Shown here: piece by piece, positions 24,776 to 32,815 of the stretch
Numbering within the stretch: position 1 is the stretch's first letter
Layout of the letters: each line of letters begins with the position of its first letter
Origin: Maricaulis sp048270095
GTDB lineage: Bacteria > Pseudomonadota > Alphaproteobacteria > Caulobacterales > Maricaulaceae
Direction: 5' to 3'
DNA: 64,000 nt
Assembly (NCBI RefSeq): GCF_048270095.1
Contig: NZ_JBLWTL010000005.1
Span: forward strand, 62,001-126,000
The notes under the pieces: generated by a model
Database searches by the model: none
Seen by the model: only the letters and a program-made list of their open reading frames with translations
What the model was told of the DNA's origin: nothing
Made by a program: the position numbers and the translations under genes

Positions 24776-26109
24776 GCCCGCTCGCCGGACAGGCAGGCTT
24801 GGAGGCCGGGGCGCGGCCCCTGCTCGAGATCACCCGGCCCTGGCGTGATCCGATTGCCGCCTTTGCCCCGCTGGCCGGCGAGGACAGGGCGCTGCTCCTG
24901 CATGATGGACGCAGTGGCCGGGCGCGCATCTTCGCCCGCCCGTCGCGCGTTTTCGACGATGGCACGCGCGCCGGTTTCGAGACGCTGCAGGCTGAATTCC
25001 GCAGGCCCGGCACGGAGGGCATGCTGGCCGGTCTGTTCGGCTATGATCTGGCATCCGCCTTTGAAACCCTGCCGACCTATCCGGCACGCTGGCCGGCGCT
25101 TGCCTTCGCGCGCTATCCGGTCTGGGCCGAATTTGACCACACGGCCGGGACGCTGATCGTGCGCGGCCGCGATCTGGAATTGATGCATGGTTTTGCCGAC
25201 CTGCTGGCCTCGGGACAGGTAACCAGCCCGACAGGGTCAGGTCCCATGGCGGCACCGCCGGCAGCCGGCTGGTCGCCCCGCTGGTCGCCCGAGCATTATC
25301 TCGCTGCCGCCGCCCGCGCGCGCGACTATGTCCATGCGGGCGATGTCTTCCAGGTCAATATTTCCCAGGCCTTCGAGGCTGAACTAAATCCGGGCGATGA
25401 TCCCTATGCGGTCTTTGAACGTCTGTGCCGTGCCAGCCCGGCGCCTCATGCCGCCTATTTCCGCCTCGATCCAGCCCATGTGATCCTGACCAATTCGCCG
25501 GAACGCTTCGTCTCGGTGCGCAGCGGTCATGTCGAGGCGCGGCCGATCAAGGGGACGCGCAAGCGCTCCGGCGATGCGCTCGAAGACGCTGCGCTGGCGC
25601 GTGAACTGGCCGCCAGCGCCAAGGATCGCGCCGAAAACCTGATGATCGTCGATCTGATGCGCAATGATCTCTCGCGCGTCTGTACGGCCGGCTCCGTCAA
25701 TGTGCCGGTGCTCTGCGCCGTGGAAACCTATGCCAATGTGCATCATCTGGTCTCGGTGATTGAAGGCGTGCTGGACCCGGGCCTCGACGTGTTCGACCTG
25801 GTCGCCGCCAGCTTTCCCCCTGGTTCCATCACCGGCGCACCGAAAGTCCGGGCGATGCAGATCATTGCCGAGCTCGAAGGCGAATCGCGCGGACCCTATT
25901 GCGGAGCGCTCGGCTGGATTTCCCAGGATGGCGATATGGACCTCAATGTGATGATCCGCACCGCGGCAATGCGGCTGGAAGGCGATGCCTGGCACGCCAC
26001 CATCCGCTCGGGCGGCGGCATCATCGCCGATTCCGACCCTCAGGCTGAATATGAGGAAACCCTGACCAAGGCGTCGGCCCTGCGCCGGGCGGTGGAGGGG
26101 CCGGCATGA
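24772..26109 (+). CDS. pabB: Aminodeoxychorismate synthase component I
   Basis: Makes 4-amino-4-deoxychorismate from chorismate for folate synthesis. The 445-residue chain has the chorismate-binding fold at about 170-440: VFQVNISQAFEA, RPIKGTRKR (the PIKGT lysine that separates PabB from TrpE), RAENLMIVDLMRNDLSRV, and SFPPGSITGAPKVRAM. No glutamine amidotransferase domain is fused and no pabA lies nearby, so the partner subunit must be elsewhere, perhaps TrpG. It overlaps pabC by 4 bases. Confidence 0.93.
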   Translation: MSPLAGQAGLEAGARPLLEITRPWRDPIAAFAPLAGEDRALLLHDGRSGRARIFARPSRVFDDGTRAGFETLQAEFRRPGTEGMLAGLFGYDLASAFETLPTYPARWPALAFARYPVWAEFDHTAGTLIVRGRDLELMHGFADLLASGQVTSPTGSGPMAAPPAAGWSPRWSPEHYLAAAARARDYVHAGDVFQVNISQAFEAELNPGDDPYAVFERLCRASPAPHAAYFRLDPAHVILTNSPERFVSVRSGHVEARPIKGTRKRSGDALEDAALARELAASAKDRAENLMIVDLMRNDLSRVCTAGSVNVPVLCAVETYANVHHLVSVIEGVLDPGLDVFDLVAASFPPGSITGAPKVRAMQIIAELEGESRGPYCGALGWISQDGDMDLNVMIRTAAMRLEGDAWHATIRSGGGIIADSDPQAEYEETLTKASALRRAVEGPA

Positions 26110-26903
26110 CGGTCTGGCTGAATGGTGAATGGCTCAATGATGAAGCGGCTGGTCCCGGCGCCGGTGATCGCGGCTTTCTGCTCGGTGACGGCCTGTTCGA
26201 GACGCTGCGCTATAGCGGCGGGCGCGTGTGCCGGCTTAAGGCGCATGAGCAGAGATTGCGCGCCAGCTGCCAGGCGCTCGATCTGACCTGCCCGCTGGAC
26301 GCGGTATCGCTGGGGCCGGTCATCGCGGAACTGGCCGGGCGTGCGGGTCTGCCTGAGGCGGCGATCCGGCTGACGCTGACCGCCGGTCGCGGTGAGCGCG
26401 GTCTGGCGCGGACGGGCGCGCACGAGCCATTCTGCCTGATTACCGCCGCGCCGCTGGGCGCGCGGCCCGCCTCGCTCAGCCTGGCCAGTATTGGCCTGCA
26501 ACGGTCGGGCAGCAGTCTCGCGGCGCGGCACAAAACTCTGAGCTATATTGATAATGTGATGGCGCGGCGCGAGGCCCGGCGGGCCGGGGCCGATATGGCG
26601 CTGCTGCTCGACACGCAGGGCCGGTTGTCCGGCGCCGACTGCGCCAATCTGTTCTGGCTGCGCGATGGCCGGCTCTTCACCCCGGCACTGGAATGTGCGG
26701 TTTTGCCCGGCACGGCCCGGGCGGCGATTATCGCGGCGATGGATGTCGAACAGGGCGGGTTCGGCCCGGACAGTCTGGCCGCGGCCGAATGTGTCTTTGT
26801 GACCAATGCGCTGATGGGTGCGGTGGCGGTCAGCCGGATCGATGGCGGGCCCGCCGGGGCCGGCCAAGCTGTGCCTGCGGCCGTCAAGGCTGTGCTGGAC
26901 TAG
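26106..26903 (+). CDS. pabC: Aminodeoxychorismate lyase (class IV aminotransferase fold)
   Basis: Releases pyruvate from aminodeoxychorismate to give p-aminobenzoate. It has 265 residues with class IV PLP features: DRGFLLGDGLFETLR near the start, KTLSYIDNVMARREAR with the PLP lysine (about residue 144), and CAVLPGTAR near residue 195. The 4-base overlap with pabB supports the pathway call over a branched-chain or D-amino-acid aminotransferase. The gene meets the convergent tadE-like gene with a 4-base tail-to-tail overlap. Confidence 0.9.
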   Translation: MTVWLNGEWLNDEAAGPGAGDRGFLLGDGLFETLRYSGGRVCRLKAHEQRLRASCQALDLTCPLDAVSLGPVIAELAGRAGLPEAAIRLTLTAGRGERGLARTGAHEPFCLITAAPLGARPASLSLASIGLQRSGSSLAARHKTLSYIDNVMARREARRAGADMALLLDTQGRLSGADCANLFWLRDGRLFTPALECAVLPGTARAAIIAAMDVEQGGFGPDSLAAAECVFVTNALMGAVAVSRIDGGPAGAGQAVPAAVKAVLD

Positions 26904-27439
26904 CTGCGTGCGACGACAATCGACTGGCGCGGGCGCAGATAGAAGACTTCACTAATGTCGAACTGGCTGACGCCGAGCTCGCTGAACATCGTGTCGTAGC
27001 GGTATTTGACCTCGACCATGATGACCGACCGGTTCCGCTGCAAGACGCCCGCGGGCACAGGCGCGGTGCCACCAGCGGCATAGGCCGTCATGCCTACCGC
27101 ATCGCTCCACTGCACGCGCACTTCGTCGGAGCCATTCATCAGCACGCTTGTGATGCGTACCTGGAGCGGGGCGGTGTTGAAGGGGGCGATGATGACGCCG
27201 CCGGCATTCATGATGTCGTCCATCTCGCTGTCGGTGATGACATCATCTTGCGCCACCAGGTCGGCGAGGGCGCTGGCCGCACTGGTAATCTTGCGATCGA
27301 TGGACAAGGCGAGGCTGATCTCGACCGCCCCGAGATAGAGCAGGATCATGAATGGCGCGATCAGCGCGAATTCGACCGCTGACGCGCCGCGGTGATCGCC
27401 GCAGATCCGTTTCACAGCGCGTTTGAGGGCATTAATCAT
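26900..27439 (-). CDS. TadE/TadG-like minor pseudopilin (first copy)
   Basis: A 179-residue protein starting at 27439. It has a short basic N terminus, then HRGASAVEFALIAPFMILLYL, the TadE-type cleavage/hydrophobic segment with the Glu at +5 of the mature protein, followed by a periplasmic domain. Such proteins are minor pilins of the Flp/Tad pilus. It overlaps the upstream gene by 8 bases, so the two are translated together. Its tail overlaps pabC. Whether it is best called tadE or tadG is uncertain. Confidence 0.85.
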   Translation of the reverse strand: MINALKRAVKRICGDHRGASAVEFALIAPFMILLYLGAVEISLALSIDRKITSAASALADLVAQDDVITDSEMDDIMNAGGVIIAPFNTAPLQVRITSVLMNGSDEVRVQWSDAVGMTAYAAGGTAPVPAGVLQRNRSVIMVEVKYRYDTMFSELGVSQFDISEVFYLRPRQSIVVARS

Positions 27440-27989
27440 CGAAAGGCTCGTTTCGGAACACGCTCGCCGCTGACAATAGCCGCTGATTGCCACCCATATT
27501 CGACAATGCGCCACCGAAATTCGGCGTCAGCAGTGACCAGCGGTAGAAGACGCGGACCAGCACGATGTCCCCGGCCTCGCCCGGGTCCCAGCCAAAACTG
27601 GCATTGTCGAGCGTGCCGTCCGGCAGGACCGGACTGCCTTGGTCAACAGTGTCGAAGCCCTGGAAGACGCGAACGTCAAATTCCAGCCGGTCGCAATCAC
27701 CAACGACTTCGATACGGGCGCAGACTTCATCCTGAAAGCCTTCGCGAGTCATGCCGGCGGCCTGCGCCTGGCCGGTGCGGATCTCGCGGGCGGTTTCGAG
27801 CACAGCATTTTCAAGCACTGTGCTGGTGAAGAATACCGCGGCAATCTCGATCATCGCGAAGAGCAGGAAGAAGAAGGGCGCTGCCACCAGTGCGAACTCG
27901 ACGGCAGTCGCTCCGGAGCGATCGCGCCGTGCGCGGCGCAGCAGCCGCAGCAGCGGCTGGCCGGAAGTCTTCGACGTCGGGCAGCTCAT
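27432..27989 (-). CDS. TadE-like minor pseudopilin (second copy)
   Basis: 185 residues from ATG 27989, which has GGAG 8 bases upstream. Basic residues are followed by RSGATAVEFALVAAPFFFLLFAMIEIA, the TadE signature with cleavage before the hydrophobic helix, then VLENAVLETAREIRTGQAQ, a conserved early helix of the family. A cysteine pair (DEVCARIEVVGDC) may form a disulphide. It lies between the first copy and the secretin-N-domain gene on the minus strand, at the left wing of the tad locus. Confidence 0.87.
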   Translation of the reverse strand: MSCPTSKTSGQPLLRLLRRARRDRSGATAVEFALVAAPFFFLLFAMIEIAAVFFTSTVLENAVLETAREIRTGQAQAAGMTREGFQDEVCARIEVVGDCDRLEFDVRVFQGFDTVDQGSPVLPDGTLDNASFGWDPGEAGDIVLVRVFYRWSLLTPNFGGALSNMGGNQRLLSAASVFRNEPFDD

Positions 27990-28029
27990 ATTCGTGACTC
28001 CACAGGATGAAGGTATGGATCGTGTGCCG

Positions 28030-28482
28030 TCAGGACGGGTCGCTGACGGCCGCTTCCACGATGGCCAGGCGACTCGATTGCCCATCCGTCAGCTGGGTTG
28101 TGCGTCCGAAATCATCGCCAACCCGAGGCACTTCATCGCAGGTTTCCGCACAGGAAAAGGTTGAGCGCTCCGCCCCTCGATACAGCGCCACCTGGTTTTC
28201 GGTCGGATTGGTGACCGCGATGTCGCGCGAATAGATCACCCGGCCGATGCGATCCATGGCAATGACATTGGTGCGGCCCTGCAGCCGTCCGGTCAGGACC
28301 AGGGTGCGACCGTCATGGACGAGCGCATCAGCGATGGAAGGATTGCCGATAATGATGGCCGAGGCTTCGCCGGGCAGGCGCACGACTTGTGCATGCTCGA
28401 CAGCAATCGTCAGATCCTCGGCGAGCGCCGGTGCGCTGCAGACGAGGGCGATGGTCATGATGGATGCAAATCGGCAGATCAT
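28030..28482 (-). CDS. Secreted pilus-assembly N-terminal domain protein (CpaC N-domain-like)
   Basis: A 150-residue protein with a signal peptide (residues 1-21, ending ALAE) and GGAG 7 bases before the start. Residues 25-90 match the N-terminal region found in CpaC/RcpA secretins: VRLPGEASAIIIGNPSIADALV, LTGRLQGRTNVIAMD and VIYSRDI. The secretin core is missing, so it is a free-standing N-domain, probably a periplasmic helper of the Tad secretin. A cysteine pair (SCAETC) follows near residues 109-114. It heads a minus-strand run with the two TadE-like genes and is divergent from pilA. Confidence 0.85.
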   Translation of the reverse strand: MICRFASIMTIALVCSAPALAEDLTIAVEHAQVVRLPGEASAIIIGNPSIADALVHDGRTLVLTGRLQGRTNVIAMDRIGRVIYSRDIAVTNPTENQVALYRGAERSTFSCAETCDEVPRVGDDFGRTTQLTDGQSSRLAIVEAAVSDPS

Positions 28483-28755
28483 GGAGGCGCTCCGTGGGCA
28501 CGGGTGATCCGTGTATGACCCATCATCTCGCGCGCGTCTGAATCTTTTCTAAACGCTGATGCAATTGTTCGAATGGAAATCAAAGCGCCAATATTGTCAT
28601 TTGGTTTACTATAGCGAGCACTTGCTGATATATAGATTTTGTTAATCACGATTATTTACTGGATGGAAATTCTTCTCGTGTCTATTGGTCAGCGTTCAGG
28701 AGGGGTCGGGACGGATCGTCTCCTGGTGGTGTGGACCTTTACGGGAGTAAAAAAA

Positions 28756-28914
28756 ATGAAAATGATTTCTCGCTTTTTCAAAGACGAATCTGGTGCAACT
28801 GCAATTGAGTATGGCCTCATCGCCGCTCTGATCGCGGTCGTGATTATCGGCGCTGTCACTGCGCTGGGCACCGAGCTTTCCGGTAATTTCGCTGCGATCA
28901 CCGCCGCGATCTAA
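28756..28914 (+). CDS. pilA: Flp/Fap-type major pilin
   Basis: A 52-residue prepilin. The start at 28756 has GGGAG 8 bases before it; the longer frame from 28639 has no family resemblance. The sequence is typical: a short basic leader, then DESGATAIEYGLIAALIAVV with the cleavage site before the hydrophobic helix and the Glu-Tyr pair of Flp pilins. The product is cut by CpaA and forms the pilus fibre. The gene lies in an AT-rich island with a long upstream region, and a strong terminator follows, which fits high separate expression of the pilin. Confidence 0.95.
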   Translation: MKMISRFFKDESGATAIEYGLIAALIAVVIIGAVTALGTELSGNFAAITAAI

Positions 28915-28941
28915 ACCGCACCCGAAATACCGGGTTAAAGC

Positions 28942-28975
28942 AAGGCCGCTCCGAAAGGAGCGGCCTTTGTTTTGT
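28942..28975 (+). terminator. Intrinsic terminator after pilA
   Basis: The stem AAGGCCGCTCC/GGAGCGGCCTT has a GAAA loop, followed by a T-rich tail (TGTTTTGTTT). It separates the abundant pilin mRNA from the cpa operon. Confidence 0.92.
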
Positions 28976-29073
28976 TTGATAGCCTCTGTACTGTGCAGAT
29001 TGCCATTTTCGCCAACCTGCCATTAATGCTCTGCCGCTAGGCTGCCCCGATCTGCAGACCGGGGAATGAATTC

Positions 29074-29571
29074 ATGCTTGTTCAAATCGCCAGCCTGAGC
29101 CTTGTGGCGCTGCTTCTGTACGGTGCCTTCACCGACGCAACCCGCTTCATCATCCCGAACTGGCTGACAATCGCCGTCGCCGTGCTGTTTCCGGTTGCCG
29201 CGGTGCTGGCCGGTTTCGGTTGGGCCGATGCGGGCAATCATCTTCTGGCCGGATTGCTGGCGCTGGTTCTGGGCATGGCCCTGTTTGCACCCGGCTGGAT
29301 CGGTGGCGGTGATGCCAAACTGTTTGCAGCAACGGCACTCTGGTTTGGATGGCCGGGTCTCGCCGGCTTCCTGATTCACACCGTATTGCTTGGCGGCGTT
29401 CTGGTCCTGGTGCTGCTCATTGCGCGCAAGGCGCTGCCGATGGCGGGTATCTCCCCGGAAAAGCTGGACGGAAGTGCGCTCGCACCAGCGGCACCGGTGC
29501 CCTATGGCATCGCAATTGCGGGCGGTGCGCTGTGGAGTTTGCCGGCAACGGTCTTCGCATTTCAATTTTGA
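29074..29571 (+). CDS. cpaA: Tad prepilin peptidase CpaA
   Basis: A 165-residue inner-membrane A24 aspartic peptidase that matures PilA and the TadE-like proteins. The catalytic aspartates are in GAFTDATRFIIPN (about residue 21) and GGGDAKLF (about residue 69). Several hydrophobic segments span the protein. Placement between pilA and cpaB is the usual Caulobacter order. Confidence 0.93.
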   Translation: MLVQIASLSLVALLLYGAFTDATRFIIPNWLTIAVAVLFPVAAVLAGFGWADAGNHLLAGLLALVLGMALFAPGWIGGGDAKLFAATALWFGWPGLAGFLIHTVLLGGVLVLVLLIARKALPMAGISPEKLDGSALAPAAPVPYGIAIAGGALWSLPATVFAFQF

Positions 29572-29687
29572 AGCGCCGGAAAATACGCAGGAAATGCGGC
29601 AATGTTCGGATAGAATTAACGAGGCTTTGAGGAATTGGACGTCTCATCACGGATATATTCGTGTGCCTGAGAGGTTTGAAGCGTCCA

Positions 29688-30521
29688 ATGAACGCGGTCC
29701 GTATTGCCATTCTTGTTGCCGCAGCCTTTGCTGCGATCGCCGTGGCATTCTTTGTCAGACAGGCGATGTCGCGCCCTGAAGCGCCGCAAGCGGTCGTGGT
29801 CGAAGAGCGCCCGGCAATCCGGATTCTGGCTGCGCGGCGCGATCTTGCGATCGGCGAACGAGTCGGCGCGGCGGACTTTTATTGGCAATCCTGGCCCGAT
29901 GAGGCGATGAGCCCGGGCTATATCGCTGAAAACCGCGGTGCGGGAATTGAAGATTTTGCCGGTTCGGTGGTGCGCGCGCCGATTGGCGAGGGCGAACCCA
30001 TTACCGGGCGCCGCCTGGTGCAGCCTGGCGATGCCGGCTTCATGGCTGCCGTCCTGTCGCCCGGAATGCGGGCGGTTGCGGTCCCGATCTCTGCCGAACG
30101 CGGCGCGGGCGGCTTCATCCTGCCAAATGACCGCGTCGATGTCATCGTGTCGTTCGAGGAAGATGTCGCAAGCCAACGCGGCACAATGCGGTCCTATGTG
30201 GCCCGCACCATCGTTGAGAATGCCCGTGTGCTTGCGATTGACCAGACCTATGGTGAGGGTGAGGAAAGTGTAGTCGGTGAAACGGCAACGCTGGAGCTGA
30301 CCCCTGACCAGGCCCGGGCCGTGTCGCTGGCGGTCGCGCGTGGTGAGATTGCACTCGTCCTGCGCAGCCTGCTCGACAATGAGGGTGGGCCAGTCCTGCT
30401 CAATGGCGGCGAGGCTGCAGCCATGGGCCGAGAGGCTGATTCCGACAATTCCAGGCAAAGGAGTGTGACCCTGATCCGTTACGGACATTCACAGACCGTT
30501 GTTCTGGCCGGCGATAATTGA
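29688..30521 (+). CDS. cpaB: Pilus assembly protein CpaB (RcpC)
   Basis: 277 residues from ATG 29688. One N-terminal membrane segment (residues 5-23) is followed by a SAF-type domain: AARRDLAIGERVGAADF, then GSVVRAPIGEGEPITGRRLV. The C-terminal part has PNDRVDVIVSF and LELTPDQARAVSLAVARGEI, typical of RcpC/CpaB. The protein is periplasmic and thought to work with the secretin. It overlaps the frame of cpaC's longer start, so the two are probably coupled. Confidence 0.92.
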   Translation: MNAVRIAILVAAAFAAIAVAFFVRQAMSRPEAPQAVVVEERPAIRILAARRDLAIGERVGAADFYWQSWPDEAMSPGYIAENRGAGIEDFAGSVVRAPIGEGEPITGRRLVQPGDAGFMAAVLSPGMRAVAVPISAERGAGGFILPNDRVDVIVSFEEDVASQRGTMRSYVARTIVENARVLAIDQTYGEGEESVVGETATLELTPDQARAVSLAVARGEIALVLRSLLDNEGGPVLLNGGEAAAMGREADSDNSRQRSVTLIRYGHSQTVVLAGDN

Positions 30522-30532
30522 GGTCTGAGGTG

Positions 30533-32107
30533 ATGATCCGCTCAATATTCCTGTTCGCTGCCCTCGCGATGGCTGCGCCCAGCCTGGCGCAGGCGCCCGG
30601 TAGCGAGCGCGGAAATACGATGCAGGTCTATATCCGCGAACCGGGCAATGGCCCGGTTTCCGAGAGTCTGCTTCTGCCCCTGAGCAAGGCTGCCGTCATC
30701 AATCTGCCGGTCGATGCTGTCGATATTCTCGTGACCAATCCGGAAGTTGTACAGGCTGTGATCCGGACGCCGCGTCGGGCCTATCTGCTCGGTATTTCGG
30801 TTGGGCAGACCAATGCCTTCTTCTTTGATGCTGACGGTCAGCTGATCCTCGATCTCGACTTGCGCGTCGAGCGCGATCTGGGTCCGTTGCGGGAATCGCT
30901 CACCCGTTTCCTGCCCAATGCCCGCGTCACTGCCGAAGCCATGAATGACCATATTGTCCTGTCCGGCTCTGTACCGAGCGCCGTCGATGCCGACACCGCC
31001 CTGAGCATTGCCCAGCGTTGGGTCGATGTGCCGGAGAACATCTTGTCGATGATCACGGTCGAGGGGCGCGACCAGGTGATGCTGAAAGTGCGCATTGTCG
31101 AAATGCAGCGCTCCATCGTGCGTCAATTGGGCGTCAATCTGAATGGCACGACCAATTTTGGCGAGTTCGCGCCGCCGGTGCGCGTGCAGCGCTACCAGAA
31201 TATCAACGGGATCGACATTCCTGTCGTCGATTCAAACGGCAATAATGTCTTCGATACGATCAATGAAGGCTCCTATGCCAGCCAGACCACGGTGGGCACG
31301 GACAATGGCTATGGCGTCGCCGGGCGGGCCCTGGGCGGGCTGGTCATGGGCGGCACGTTGAATAATCTGGTCGACGGCGTCCTTCAGAGCTCGATCGGTG
31401 CAACCCTAAACGCACTGGAGCGTGTCGGCCTGGTACGCACACTGGCTGAGCCCAATCTGACCGCAATCACGGGCGAGTCGGCGAATTTCCTTGCCGGCGG
31501 CGAGTTCCCGGTTCCAACCGGCCGCGACCGCGATGGCAATGTGATCATCGAATACAAACCCTTCGGCGTCGGGCTCGGCTTCACACCCGTTGTCTTGTCC
31601 GAGGGGCGGATCAGCATGCGGATCTCGACCGAGGTGTCCGAGCTTTCCTCCGACGGCGCACTGGTCTTGAACCAGTCCGTCAGCACAGACGGCGCGGGCA
31701 ACCAGATTGTGATCCCCGGCATGACGATCCCGGGGCTGACGGTCAATCGAACCGAGACCACGGTCGAGCTGCCATCGGGCGGCAGCCTTGTTCTTGCCGG
31801 CCTGATCCGTGAGGAGACCCGCCAGAATCTCGACCAGGTCCCCGGTATTGGCAATGTGCCGATCCTCGGTTCGCTCTTTCGTTCGCGCGACTTCCTCAAC
31901 CAGGAGACCGAACTCGTCATTCTGGTCACGCCATACCTCGTCGATCCGACCAATCCCGCCGCCCTGGCGACGCCGGCGGACGGCTATGAAAATGCCAATG
32001 AGATGGATGCCATGCTCTTTGGCCGCCTTAACCGGATCTACTCCGTGCCTGGCGCCGATACCGGCGAGCGGCGCTGGAATGGTCCCGTTGGCTTCCTGTT
32101 CGATTAG
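30533..32107 (+). CDS. cpaC: Tad outer-membrane secretin CpaC (RcpA)
   Basis: 524 residues with a signal peptide (1-19, ending SLAQA). The N-terminal pilus domain (about 35-110) includes VDAVDILVTNPEVVQAV. A BON-like domain (about 110-185) and the secretin core (about 190-460) follow, the latter with VMLKVRIVEMQR, EPNLTAITGESANFLAGGEFPVP and the closing VPGIGNVPILGSLFRS motif. It forms the outer-membrane channel of the pilus. The start was chosen because it is the first Met giving a clean signal peptide. Confidence 0.95.
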   Translation: MIRSIFLFAALAMAAPSLAQAPGSERGNTMQVYIREPGNGPVSESLLLPLSKAAVINLPVDAVDILVTNPEVVQAVIRTPRRAYLLGISVGQTNAFFFDADGQLILDLDLRVERDLGPLRESLTRFLPNARVTAEAMNDHIVLSGSVPSAVDADTALSIAQRWVDVPENILSMITVEGRDQVMLKVRIVEMQRSIVRQLGVNLNGTTNFGEFAPPVRVQRYQNINGIDIPVVDSNGNNVFDTINEGSYASQTTVGTDNGYGVAGRALGGLVMGGTLNNLVDGVLQSSIGATLNALERVGLVRTLAEPNLTAITGESANFLAGGEFPVPTGRDRDGNVIIEYKPFGVGLGFTPVVLSEGRISMRISTEVSELSSDGALVLNQSVSTDGAGNQIVIPGMTIPGLTVNRTETTVELPSGGSLVLAGLIREETRQNLDQVPGIGNVPILGSLFRSRDFLNQETELVILVTPYLVDPTNPAALATPADGYENANEMDAMLFGRLNRIYSVPGADTGERRWNGPVGFLFD

Positions 32108-32121
32108 TGGAGTATCCGATC

Positions 32122-32793
32122 GTGTCGAAACTCAGCGCAAAATGCCTCGTCATCGCCCTTCTGGGGTCGATGGTGCTGGCCGCCTGCTCCACGACGACGC
32201 CGACTGGTCTTGGCCTGCCGCAACCGAGCGCGGTTGCTGAAACTTTCCGGGCCGACATGCCTGTTGATCCGCGCGATAATGGTTTGAGCTGGGCCCAGGA
32301 GGACATGCTCCGGGCCATCGCCACCGAGTACAAGGTGCGGGGCCACGGGCCGCTGGTGATCAGCTATCCCCAGGGCGCCGCCAATGAAGATGCCGCGATC
32401 GGCGCCATCGCCGCTTCGCGCACCTTCCTTTACGAGCAGGGGCTGGACTGGCGCCAGATTACCGGCGGCGCCTATGATGCAAGCCGGCAGGTCAATGCAG
32501 CGGTCATTTTCAGCTTTACGCGCTATCGCGCCATTGCGCCTGACTGCCCGCAGGGCTGGGAAAATCAGCGCCCCGATTTCGACAATCGTCATTCGGCGCG
32601 TTTCGGCTGCGCACTCGCAACCAATCTGGCGGCCATGATCAGCGATCCGCGCGATCTCGTTGCGCCGCGCAATATGGATGCCTCCGATGCCGGACGCCGA
32701 CAGACCATTCTCGACCGGTACCGGGCCGGGCAATCAACGACGAGCGAACGTAGCGAGCACGAAAGTGGCTCCGTTAGCAATGTCGGCAACTAG
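32122..32793 (+). CDS. cpaD: Pilus assembly lipoprotein CpaD
   Basis: 223 residues from a GTG at 32122; GGAG at 32109-32112 is 9 bases before it. The lipobox LAAC puts the lipidated Cys at residue 22. The C-terminal part has YRAIAPDCPQGW, NRHSARFGCALATNLAAMISDPRDL, characteristic of CpaD. It is thought to act as an outer-membrane pilotin or partner of the secretin. It starts 14 bases after cpaC. Confidence 0.92.
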   Translation: MSKLSAKCLVIALLGSMVLAACSTTTPTGLGLPQPSAVAETFRADMPVDPRDNGLSWAQEDMLRAIATEYKVRGHGPLVISYPQGAANEDAAIGAIAASRTFLYEQGLDWRQITGGAYDASRQVNAAVIFSFTRYRAIAPDCPQGWENQRPDFDNRHSARFGCALATNLAAMISDPRDLVAPRNMDASDAGRRQTILDRYRAGQSTTSERSEHESGSVSNVGN

Positions 32794-32815
32794 TTGAGGG
32801 GCGGAAGGAGCGATC

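Noticed and set aside
28641..28659. Possible CtrA site before pilA
   Set aside because: GTTAATCACGATTATTTA keeps one perfect TTAA half but the other half is TATT; too weak to list, although pilA is a CtrA target in Caulobacter.
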